This document shows, one piece after another, positions 11,401-21,560 of a stretch of DNA of 64,000 nt. Source of the stretch: Polytrichum commune (Eukaryota > Streptophyta > Polytrichopsida > Polytrichales > Polytrichaceae); NCBI GenBank assembly GCA_950295325.1, contig OX485808.1, forward strand, positions 36,846,527 through 36,910,526, given 5' to 3'. A program made the translations under genes and the position numbers. The notes beneath the pieces are model-generated. The model had not been told where the DNA came from and did no database searches. It was given only the letters and a program-made list of their open reading frames with translations. Positions within the stretch are counted from its first letter, which is position 1, and each line of letters begins with the position of its first letter.

Positions 11401-14397
11401 TGCAAAGAACATATTGGAGGACAAAGAATTTGGAATTTGGATGAGTTTGAGCCCACCAAATCTAATGCGAGCATGGTAAATGAATATATCCATCATCTTT
11501 GTCTAGTTTCATAATCATAAAGCGTCCAAATTTGATGAAATTGAGTTTGCACTTATAAGATTCTTTGTAGAAATAATATAAGGAAGTAAATGTATATGTT
11601 TGAAGTTTTTTTAATCAATTGAGATAATATGAAAAAATCCACACACTTAATGGATTGCCATAAACAATGATTTATAACATGGTTGATGCAGATGATGCAA
11701 AACGTGGAAGGTCTTCATGTGGCTGGATCTCATTGTAATTATGATATGATTACAAGTTTGGATATGACAAACATAAGGCTCTTGGATATCAACGATTGTG
11801 AGAGTTTGGATTACTTTTACAAAACAATGAAGAATGCGAATAAATTGAGGTGGATGCGGATAAACATGAGCTCAACCCTATATAGAGGAGAAAAAATTGA
11901 AGAGTTGCAACCATCATTTTTCATTCCATTCAAACAGTTGCGTGTGTTGGAGATGAAGAGCTTTGTGCACTTGCAACAATTTCCACTTGAAATTGGAACC
12001 CTTAAGATGTTACAATACCTTACCTTAGTTGATTGTAACGCATTGGAATTCATACCAGAGACATTGGGCAACTTGACTTCCTTGGTGACATTGGATTTGG
12101 GTGGTTGCTCGAGCTTGAGGGAAGTACCGGAGACATTGGGCAACTTGACTTCATTGGTGACATTGGACTTGGATGGTTGCTCGAGCTTGAAGGAAGTATC
12201 GGAGACATTGGGCAACTTGACTTCATTGGTGACATTGGACTTTAGTCATTGCTCGAGCTTGAAGGAAGTTCCGGAGACATTGGGCAACTTGACTTCATTG
12301 GTGACATTGGACTTTAGTCATTGCTCGAGCTTGAAGGAAGTTCCGGAGACATTGGGCAACTTGACTTCATTGGTGACATGCAACTTGTTTGGTTGCTCGA
12401 GCTTGAGGGAAGTACCTAAGACATTGGGCAACTTGACTTCATTGGTGACATTGAATTTGGATGGTTGCTCGAGCTTGAAGGAAGTACCTGAGACATTGGG
12501 CAACTTGACTTCATTGGTGACATTGGCCTTGTGTGCTTGCTCGAGCTTGAAGGAAGTACCGGAGACATTGGGAAACTTGACTTCATTGGTGACATTGCAC
12601 TTGAGTGGTTGCTCGAGCTTGAGGGATGTACCGGAGACATTGGGCAACTTGACTTCATTGGTGACATTGAAATTGTGTGGTTGCTCGAGCTTGGAGGAAT
12701 TACCGAAGACATTGGGCAACTTGACTTCATTGGTGACATTGGACTTGGGATATTGCTCGAGCTTGAGGGAAGTACCAGAGACATTGGGCAACATGACTTC
12801 ATTGGTGACATTGGACTTGGATGATTGCTCGAGCTTGAAGGAAATACCTGAGACATTGGGCAACTTGTCTTCATTGGTGACATTGGACTTGTGTGGTTGC
12901 TCGAGCTTGAGGGAAGTACCGGAGACATTGGGCAACTTGACTTCATTGGTGTTATTGGACTTGGATGACTGCTCGAGCTTGAAGGAAGTACCTGAGACAT
13001 TAGGCAACTTGACTGCATTGGTGACATTGGCCTTGGATGGTTGCTCGAGCTTGAAGGAAGTACCTGAGACATTGGGCAACTTGACTTCATTGGTGACATT
13101 GAAATTGAGGGGTTGCTCGAGCTTGGAGGAATTACCGAAGACATTGGGCAACTTGACTTCATTGGTGACATTGGACTTGTATGGTTGCTCGAGCTTGGAG
13201 AAATTACCGGAGACATTGGGCAACTTGAGTTCATTGGTGACATTGGAATTGTATGATTGCTCGAGCTTAAACGAAATACCTGAGACAATGTGCAACTTGA
13301 ATTCATTGGTGACATTGTCGATGAGTGGTTGCTCGAGCTTGAAGGAATTACCGGAGACATTGGGCAACTTGACTTCATTGGTGACATTGGACTTGTATGG
13401 TTGCTCAAGCTTGAAGGAAGTACCGGAGACATTGGGCAACTTGATTTCATTGGTGACATTGTACTTGAGTGGTAGCTCGAGCTTGAGGGAAGTACCGGAG
13501 ACATTGGGCAACTTGACTTCATTGATGACATTGGACTTGCGATGGTGCACGAGCTTGAAGAAGGTACCGGAGACATTGGGCAACTTGACTTCATTGGTGA
13601 GAATGGGCTTGGGTGGTTGCTTGAGCTTGACGGAAGTGCCGGAGACATTGGGCAACTTCACTTCATTGGTGACGTTGGACTTGAGTGGTTTCTCGAGCTT
13701 GAAGGAATTACCGAAGTCATTGGGTAACTTGACTTCATTGGTGAGATTGCACTTGAGTGGTTGCTCGAGGTTGAAGGAAGTACCACAGACATTGAGCAAC
13801 TTGACTTCATTGGTGACATTGAAATTGAATGGTTGCTCGAGCTTGGAGGAATTACCGAAGACATTGGGCAACTTGACTTCATTGGTGACATTGGACTTGT
13901 GTGGTTGCTTGAGCTTGAGGGAAGTACCGGACACATTGGGCAACTTGACTTCATTGGTAACATTGAAATTGAATGGTTGCTCGAGCTTGGAGGAATTACC
14001 GAAGACATTGGGGAACTTGACTTCATTGGTGACATTGAAATTGAGTGGTTGCTCGAGCTTGGAGGAATTACCGAAGACATTGGGCAACTTGAATTCATTG
14101 GTGACATTGAAGTTGAGTGGTTGCTCGAGCTTGAAGGAATTATCGGAGACATTTGGCAACTTGACTTCATTGGTGACATTGAAATTGAGTGGTTGCTCGA
14201 GCTTAAGGGAAGTATCGGAGACATTGGGCAACTTGACTTCATTGGTGACATTGGACTTTAGTTATTGCTCGAGCTTGAAGGAAGTTCCGGAGACATTGGG
14301 CAACTTGACTTCATTGGTGACATTGGACTTGCGATGGTGCACGAGCTTGAAGAAGGTACCGGAGACATTGGGCAACTTGACTTCATTGGTGATATAA
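8413..14397 (+). CDS. Kinase-NB-ARC-LRR immune receptor (PNL-class NLR), three coding exons
   Basis: Proposed exons are 8413-10080, 10354-11475 and 11692-14397, all phase 0 (AAG|GT, ATG|GT; acceptors AAAG| and GCAG|), giving about 1831 aa. Residues 1-190 are helical and WW-containing, resembling the DUF1221/HeLo region of plant MLKL-like proteins. A kinase domain (about 210-520) keeps GEGACGNV (218), Lys237, HRDLKPAN (335), DFG (365) and APE, so it should be catalytic. NB-ARC has GMGGSGKTT (~612), VVFDDV (~686), GLPL (~776), TNL-like FLDIACFF and MHD (~893). The LRR part has about 33 units of 24 residues with a CSSLKEVPETLGNLTSLVTL-type consensus. By family it should be a cytoplasmic immune receptor. 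The first ATG follows a strong acceptor; an upstream ATG at 8371 would add 14 aa. The stop lies inside the LRR array, so the protein may be shortened. Confidence 0.85.
10081..10353 (+). other. Intron 1 of the kinase-NLR gene
   Basis: The donor follows CATACCAAG at 10080 (GTATTA). The acceptor ends ...TTTTGTATGTAAAG at 10353. Reading phase 0 is kept on both sides, and the kinase frame closes shortly after the donor (at about 10104). The AAAG acceptor is weaker than usual, so the exact 3' boundary is less certain than the donor. Confidence 0.65.
11476..11691 (+). other. Intron 2 of the kinase-NLR gene
   Basis: Donor GTAAAT follows ...GCGAGCATG at 11475. The acceptor TTGATGCAG ends at 11691. 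Both flanking exons are phase 0. The intron separates the NB-ARC/ARC2 region from the LRR exon, and the MHD motif lies about 110 bp before the donor. Confidence 0.75.
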
Positions 14398-15990
14398 GAC
14401 TTGAGTGGTTGCTCGAGCTTAAGGGAAGTATCGGAGACATTGGGCAACTTGACTTCATTGGTGACATTGGACTTTAGTCATTGCTCGAGCTTGAAGGAAG
14501 TTCCGGAGACATTGGGCAACTTGACTTCATTGGTGACATTGGACTTGCGATGGTGCACGAGCTTGAAGAAGGTACCGGAGACATTGGGCAACTTGACTTC
14601 ATTGGTGATATAAGACTTGAGTGGTTGCTCGAGCTTGAAGGAAGTACCAGAGACATTGGGCAACTTCACTTCATTGGTGGCATTGTACTTGAGTGGTTGC
14701 TTGAGCTTGGAGGAATTACCGAAGACATTGGGCAACCTAACTTCATTGGTGATATAAGACTTGAGTGGTTGCTCGAGCTTAAGGGAAGTATCGGAGACAT
14801 TGGGCAACTTGACTTCATTGGTGACATTGGACTTTAGTCATTGCTCGAGCTTGAAGGAAGTTCCGGAGACATTGGGCAACTTGACTTCATTGGTGACATT
14901 GGACTTGCGATGGTGCACGAGCTTGAAGAAGGTACCGGAGACATTGGGCAACTTGACTTCATTGGTGATATAAGACTTGAGTGGTTGCTCGAGCTTGAAG
15001 GAAGTACCAGAGACATTGGGCAACTTCACTTCATTGGTGGCATTGTACTTGAGTGGTTGCTTGAGCTTGGAGGAATTACCGAAGACATTGGGCAACCTAA
15101 CTTCATTGGTGACATTGGACTTGTATGGTTGCTCGAGCTTGGAGAAATTACTGGAGACATTGGGCAACTTGAGTTCATTGGTGACATTGGACTTGTATGG
15201 TTGCTCGAGCTTGGAGAAATTACTGGAGACATTGGGCAACTTGAGTTCATTGGTGACATTGGACTTGTATGATTGCTCGTGCTTGAGGGAAGTACCGGAG
15301 ACATTGGCAACTTGACTTTATTGGTGACATTGAAAGTGAGTGGTTGCTCGAGCTTGAAGGAAGTACCGGAGACATTTGGCAACTCGATTTCATTGGTGAC
15401 ATTGTACTTGAGTGGTTGCTTGAGCTTGAAGGAATTACCGGAGACATTGGGCAACTTGACTTCATTGGTTACATTGATCTTGGGATGGTGCACGGGCTTA
15501 AAGGAAGTACCAGATATCTTGGGCAACTTGACTTCATTGTTTACATTGAAAGTGAGTGATTACTCAAAATTGAAAGAAGTACGGGAGACATTGGGCAACT
15601 TTACTTCATTGGTGACATTAGTCTTGAGTGGTTGTTTGAACTTGATGGAAGCCCCGGAGACATTGGGCAACTTGATTTTATTGAGAACATTTCACTTGGG
15701 CGGTTGCTCGAGCTTGATGCAAGTACCAGAGATTTTGGGCAACTTGTCTTCATTGGATACATTGAGCTTGGGTCGTTGCTCGAGCTTGGAGAAATTACCG
15801 GAGATATTGGGCAACTTGACTTCATTGGTGACGTTGCACTTGGATGGTTGCCGGAGCTTGATGGAAGTACGGGAGATATTGGGCAACTTGACTTCATTGG
15901 TGACATTTTACTTCAATGGTTGCTCAAGCTTGAAGGATTTTACCGGAGTCATTGGGCAACTTGATTTCATTGGTGACATTGCACTTGGTG
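12043..15990 (+). repeat. 72-bp tandem array encoding 24-residue LRRs (about 54 units)
   Basis: The array has an exact 72-bp period marked by ACATTGGGCAACTTGACTTC in nearly every unit. About 33 units are in the open LRR exon and about 21 more lie downstream of its stop. Some neighbours are identical (12241-12312 with 12313-12384; 15121-15192 with 15193-15264). A 360-bp block at 14401-14760 is repeated at 14761-15120, differing only in its last 12 bases. The variable positions are mostly those just after LVTL, the surface-exposed beta-strand residues. This pattern indicates recent unequal exchange within the array. Confidence 0.95.
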
Positions 15991-16019
15991 GTTTATTTTG
16001 TGCTATTTTTGTCCTATAA
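14398..16019 (+). pseudogene. Decayed 3' part of the LRR array
   Basis: The same reading frame continues beyond the stop at 14395-14397 but is cut again by stops ending at 14613, 14757 and 14973. Each stop is the same change, GTGATATAA in place of GTGACATTG. Near 15306 one G is missing from ACATTGGGCAAC, which shifts the frame. After that an LRR frame (NLTLLVTLKVSGCSSLKEV onward) runs to 16019. The last units are the most diverged and end in a non-LRR tail. This was probably coding in an ancestral, longer receptor. A spliced or alternative transcript that uses it cannot be excluded. Confidence 0.8.
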
Positions 16020-18201
16020 TTAATCATTGATGTGTTGGTCGGAGGTTGTTCATGAAGGCTTAGGTAAACACCCGGGGTCTCAAACCCAGGTTAATTCCCC
16101 ATTGACAAGAGACCTAGTGTATTGCTCACTAAATATTTCCACACTAAATTTCCAGTCATACTAATACGACTATTTGGGGTAGTTATCACCAAAAACCCAA
16201 GCACTCATGGACAAAATATGAAAATATGGATGACACCGTGCCTCCATTGATGGATGAATTTTTTTAACAAATGTATTTTAGGGTGTAATAGTATACCATT
16301 GTTAATGTATATAATTCTGTGTGTTTCAGTATGGACATACAAATGCCATCCGAAGCATATGAATATATGATGGTATATGAATCAATGAACACGGAGAACC
16401 GACTATTGGTTATAGATGAATTGTTTGAGTTTGAAAAATAACCGGTTGAAGTTCAAGACTTCATGACAACTACTGTGAGCTCGAGTTTTTGGCTATAGCT
16501 TGGCCTATAGGCTAAATATCATAGATAAGTGAGAATTAACAAGCAATAGGCAGTTAGAAAATCATCCTAAGTGGGTTCAAGGGGCTATTGCCATTTCAAG
16601 ATGGTTGTTGTAACCACCTTATCCTCTCCTCTAATAAGAAGGAGGTCGGCCATCGGAGAATCATGCTATTTTCTTAAGGTAGAATCCGGCATAGTCTCAA
16701 CTTAGAAGCAATAGACTTCCTTGAAGGTTCAACACTCAAGGATTAAGGTTGAATGCTTAACATTAGGCAATGTTCAAGCAAGATGCTTGTAGATGTAGAA
16801 TTATTTTGAAAGAGCCAAGTGATTCGGACACTTAATTATCTTGTAAACTCTGACATTGAGAGTAAAAGTTTGTCAAAATGCAATTGACTTTGAAGTGGAA
16901 TTTTGATTGCTAATTATGTTGCTGAATGAAAGTATGTATTGGAAGAATGCCCAAATGACTGTAAGTTGAACTAAGAGGATTTAAATTTGAGAATATTGCA
17001 AAGCATAATTCATGACATTTACAAACGATGTGGTATTCAAAGACATTACCCCAGACTTTGTCGTGAAAATTAGCCATTGACAATTTGCCAAGTTATTGAG
17101 CTTCGTGATTGATTACAGGATGGTATTAGAGTGATAGAAGTCCACATGTACCTAGGACGGAATTCACACATGACCAAGAATACACAAGGAATTATAAGAG
17201 CAGAGATTAAGCTTAATAAAGGAGTGAAGGGATGGAAAGACCTAGATTGTTTTCTAATCCTTCATCCAATGTGACATTACCCCTTATAGACACTAGCTTA
17301 GTCTTCCTTGTGATCCAATACCCTGGGTTGGTTTTGTTTGAGTATTTGAGTGATAGCAAAACCCTAACTATAATAACCCATCATTTTCGAGGAATCTATG
17401 GAATATACCTTAACTCAATAAAGAAAAAACCGAAAGATCAAGACATGTAACTGGCTGGACTTGGAAACACTAGAATTTTGACCGAAATAATCTCCCCGGA
17501 CACTGATTTGTATGTATTTTGGGTCTGGTTGAGGTGAGTGCAAGATGCCGTCAAGAATCACGCTTTTGCCCAAGGTCAGAGTCAAACACTGAGAAACTTA
17601 GGGTTTTGTCATCAACAAGAGACCATAAGCACCAAATGCCCCAAGTGATCCGCCTATCTTCATGTTACTGATAAATTGTAAAATCATTTACACACATACA
17701 ACCCTTTTCTATTTTTTGAAGAAATCAAATACCTCAAAGGTGGAGTTAACAGCTAGCTTGTACTCATTCAGAAGTCGGGAAACATGTGAGTTCACCTTGT
17801 TGGAAATGTAGGCTGTTCACTCGATGCTGCATGTGGAACAGAAGAAACAAATCTCCGCTTCGATAATGAATAAGATGTTCATACGAGCTCCAGAAACTAT
17901 GAGGAAGAATGGCTACAACCTCAATTTGGATTTGCTAAGATCATTTTATATTATTCAAAATTTTAATGTTCTAGGAGAAGTGGGAAGTTTTAAAACTTGT
18001 GAGTATACTAGAAGTTGTGTGGAATGATTTGAGCACCAATGTGCATTTATTGTGTAGGCCAGGTACCAAGTGTGCATTACGAAAAAAGGCTTTTTGACAC
18101 CGTCTTCATGTACTTCTAGTCCCATAAGTCATTTGGCTTCCTGGACCTTAACAACAATTCCAAATCATTAGAGTGAGCCTTTAATTTGAACATAGTTTGG
18201 G
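16020..18201. other. No gene recognised; dispersed repeats
   Basis: Bases 16430-17480 hold copies of the 'ACCGGTTGAAGTT...GGAATCTATGGAATATACC...TAACTGG' repeat also seen at 1880-2015, 20244-20630 and 49370-49530. Bases 17850-18000 resemble 61800-61950 (GATAAGATGTTCATACGAGCTCCA-like stretch). No open frame has recognisable similarity to a known protein. Confidence 0.4.
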
Positions 18202-18476
18202 TTGGAAGTTAATTGTTTTGCATACAAAACTTTCCATGTTCAGTAAGTTTTCGGTGCATGCTTGGAGTCAGTGTGGAGTTCTCATTGAAGAACTTTCTAT
18301 ATTGGTTCTTCAAGGACCAAACTAATTTTGGCATGCCAAGAGGTGCTAAAATGAGTTTGGTTCCCAATAAACCAATTTTAAAATGCCGTTTGTTTAAACC
18401 TCCACATTGACTCCAAGCATGTGCCGAAAACTTACCGAACATTGAAAGTTTCGTATGCAAAACAACCAACTCCCAA
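18202..18476. mobile_element. Short foldback/MITE element with ~77-bp inverted repeats
   Basis: Bases 18202-18280 and 18396-18476 are inverted copies. The left arm reads TTGGAAGTTAATTGTTTTGC and ends at CTTGGAGTCAGTGTGGAG; the right arm is the near-perfect complement. The loop is about 115 bp. I could not identify a target-site duplication, so the superfamily is unknown. Confidence 0.75.
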
Positions 18477-19653
18477 TCGAAATTATGGGTGAAATCAACA
18501 ATAACTCTATTGGCTTAACAAAGACATCATGCTCCTGCTTACATTGCCGTAACATAGTCTCAGGACGCGAACCATGAATGTGGATATATGTGACATATTT
18601 GAGCGTAACGAGCAATTCCATGTGCTTTCTCGAGGATGGGAGTGAAGGAGAGATGGACTGTGGAGTCCACCTTGATGACAACCCTCCCGCTTTGCAAATC
18701 GAACCCCCTATTGGTAACACCTTCACAAAGCAAGCAACTGTAGAGAGATAGATGAACCCAAAACTTTTAAGAAGAGTTCCACACTTACCTACAAATCAAT
18801 CAAATTGAAACCCCGTAGTATGATCCCTGGTTCAACACCAAAAAATCAAGTTAGATGCATTTTGCCATGTGACATATCTGCATTGGTCAAGACCATGCTC
18901 AATCTGTCATGGAAACTAGCTTTCAACACTTGGAAGTGTTGAACCAAACATCACTCTCCGGTAATGAGAAACTAAAATGAAATATATTGAAATAATTCAC
19001 ACATGCAGCAATAGCCCAAATGGTAGCCACCAATTCGACCATGGGCCATCCACAACAATAAATTGTTCCTGTAAGTGCGACCGTGTCTTGAGTTCCTGGT
19101 AAGTACCGATCTCCATAGGAAGTGGGAAGACTCGAGCAAATTGTTGTATACCATGTGTACTAAGACCTCAATTTCGTCAACACAAGGAAACCGGCAGAGA
19201 TAAGACAAACACCTCAAGTAGGAACAGAAATAATATTATTTGGAGGAAGAAAATACAATACAAATTTTCATTGAGCGTGAATAGATCTGAGACAACTTGG
19301 GGAATTGTTCTCCAGAGATTTTGGGCAGGGGGCAGAAAATACCAACCTTTTGCAAGGCCACCCAACCAAGCCTTGTGTTGAGGTTTCTCCATCAGTGCCA
19401 TCAGTGGCCGACTTTGTGATCCCAGGCAAGATGCCTTGCTCCTTAACAATGTCCACAAAAGGCACTCCCGCCCTGGACGACCGAAGCAGGGTCTCCTCAA
19501 ACATAATTGTGCCACTAATGGACTGCACCCACCATAGAGAATTGAAAACTTGAGTACCATTCTGGAGACAACATCCCAGGCATGTATTGATCCCCATCTA
19601 CAAATGGGGACATCTGACCGCTGGTTCCAGATGGGCTGCTTCGGGGAGATTTA

Positions 19654-20238
19654 GGGGCACTTTGTATTAGGGCCCATTTGGAGTTGAGCCCACTTGGACT
19701 TGAAGTGGGCCTTAACTTTAGCCCTACTTTACAAAGTGGGCCGTAGAGTGGGCCTTGCAATATAAAGTCCATAGGCCCACTTGTAGGGCCCAAATTGGAA
19801 ATTCTACTTTAAAGTGGGCCTTCCAAATGGGCCTAGGGACTTTATATTGTAAGGCCCAATCCACGGCCCACTTGGGCTTAAATGAATTATGCCCTTGCTT
19901 GAACTAAAGTCATAAATTCATAAAGTCATAAAACCATAAAGTCATAAAGTCATAAAGTCATAAATGACTGTACGACAGAAGTTGGGTGAAGTGGGCCGAA
20001 GGTGCGAAGTGGGTCTCCATACACCCTCGACCCAATTTTTTGGCATCGGCCCATTTTTTCCCCTCCAAAACGCCGCCATGTCACCCGCCACGTAAGCTTT
20101 AGGAGAAGTGGGCCGACTCTCAATATAAAGCCCTTGGGCCCATATTAGGGCCCATTTGGGCAATCTAAGCACTCTCATTGGTTGATGCCTAGGGTTTGGA
20201 AATGGGCCCTAGAAATGGGCCCTAATATAAAGTGCCCC
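19654..20238. mobile_element. Tourist-like MITE (585 bp) with TTA target duplication
   Basis: The terminal inverted repeat is GGGGCACTTT(G/A)TATTAGGG followed by CCCATTT. The left end starts at 19654 after TTA (19651-19653) and the right end stops at 20238 before TTA (20239-20241). A 3-bp TTA duplication is typical of PIF/Harbinger MITEs. The interior contains many short GGGCCCA/TGGGCCC inverted motifs and the repeat CATAAAGTCATAAA. There is no coding region. Confidence 0.85.
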
Positions 20239-20243
20239 TTAGG

Positions 20244-20630
20244 GCACGATCGGTCGAGATCTGAGCGTTTCCAAGCACAACCGAGTTACATGTTGATATC
20301 TTTGGGTTTTCCTCTCTTCATTCAATTAGGTATAATCTATAGATTCCTCTAAAATGATGGGCGATTTGCCTAAAGTCTTGAACTTGAACCGGTCATCTCT
20401 CATACCTAACCAGCCCATCTGTAACTAGCAGCCGGATCTCCCCATTCGTAGGGCTGGGTAAGTTTGAGAAATGACTGGTTCAAATGCAAGGTTTTAGTTA
20501 AGGTGTCGATCATTTCAAAGAAATCTAAATAATACATCTTAAATTAATAATGGAAACCCGAAAGGTATCAACGTGTAACCGGTTGGACTTGGAAACACTT
20601 GGATCTTGACAACCGATTGTGCCTGAAACC
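20244..20630. repeat. Foldback repeat of ~390 bp
   Basis: Two arms of about 180 bp are inverted around the centre near 20440. The left arm runs GTTTCCAAGCACAACC...TTACATGTTGATA...TCTTGAACTTGAACCGGTCA. The right arm is a diverged complement ending CAACCGGTTAC...CCAAGTCC when read in reverse. Single arms of the same sequence occur at 1880-2015, 17380-17480 and 49370-49530. It lies immediately downstream of the MITE ending at 20238. Confidence 0.7.
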
Positions 20631-21560
20631 TTTCGAGAAATTGATTTCCACCTCCTAAAAGAAGTGATGATTTGCTATTTCACAAAGAGTCGAAGCAACA
20701 TGCTTGGAAAGAAAGAAGGCAGTGAGAGGAATCCATTGATCAGAACATTTGTGTCTAAAGTAGAAAAAATTGCACTTTCAAATGTCGATGGTTCTCCAAT
20801 TTGAAGCATTTTACCTAAAGCAAGGGTCACCATCCAGATCTAGACCTCCCTAGGTATTTGATTTTTCACTTCTAGAAAATTCAATTAGCTTCTCAAAATT
20901 TGTAGTCTTTAGAGATAATTATGATACAAAAGCAGCTCCATAATAATGCATATGCTCAAAAATGATGTTTTGGCAGCTCTCGAGTAGGCTCTAAAGACAC
21001 TCACCCTCAAGGATGCTGCAGATAGTTATCACGCTAGGGAAGAATGTGATCTTCAGTGGCACACTCAAACACTTTTGTTGTATACTTTCCATATAGATGG
21101 CTACAACAACATGTGCAATTAGGTTCCCCCACAATAATACATCAACATCCCAAACTATTTTATTATTATTTATCACCACAATAACAAGCAAAAACATAAA
21201 TTAGGTTTTTTACTGTAGTTTCTATACAGATGAATGACAAAGTTCTAAGTTTCTTCCCGATCTGGTTTTAACCCAAACTGATTTGCATGGGTAAAGAGGC
21301 AACCTAATTGCACAGTCTATCAGTGGAGCTCATTCTACTCGCATTGCAGCTAATATGAAAAGCAAGTACAAAACTCAAGAAACTCAAACATACAGGGAAG
21401 CAGGGAAGTTACGTTTCTGAGGCCAGGAGCGGAGTGGAGAAGCTCACGCCATGCTTGCCAGTTTTTGACAGTGTTGTCAAGCCCAATTGTTGTCGACCTA
21501 CAACAATCCATTGCCATACTTCCACCAAGGATCAATCCCAGTTCCACTTCAACAAAGCAC

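Larger units (their letters stand above)
19250..21560 (-). pseudogene. Class I fructose-bisphosphate aldolase relic, split by inserted elements
   Basis: Two minus-strand segments match consecutive parts of plant class I aldolase. Bases 21550-21390 read IGLDNTVKNWQAWRELLHSA then PGL. Bases 19560-19400 read [30 protein letters not shown] and GETSTQGL. After a frame change, 19390-19260 resembles the following KWRTVLKI...ENAY region. The N-terminus, Schiff-base lysine region and C-terminus were not found. The gap between the two parts, presumably an intron, holds the MITEs at 19654-20238 and 20244-20630. The fragment is not functional. Confidence 0.65.

Noticed and set aside
12318-14231. 637-codon antisense open frame (and 410- and 197-codon relatives) across the LRR array
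   Set aside because: Openness follows from a stop-free 72-bp unit repeated in register. The sense strand encodes a clear LRR consensus continuous with NB-ARC.
12043-15990. Regular repeat spacing resembling a CRISPR-like array
   Set aside because: There are no unique spacers between repeats. The unit is a contiguous 24-codon LRR in a plant gene.
19177-19560. 127-codon minus-strand frame as an intact gene
   Set aside because: It alternates with another frame to give aldolase similarity, so it is part of a frameshifted relic.
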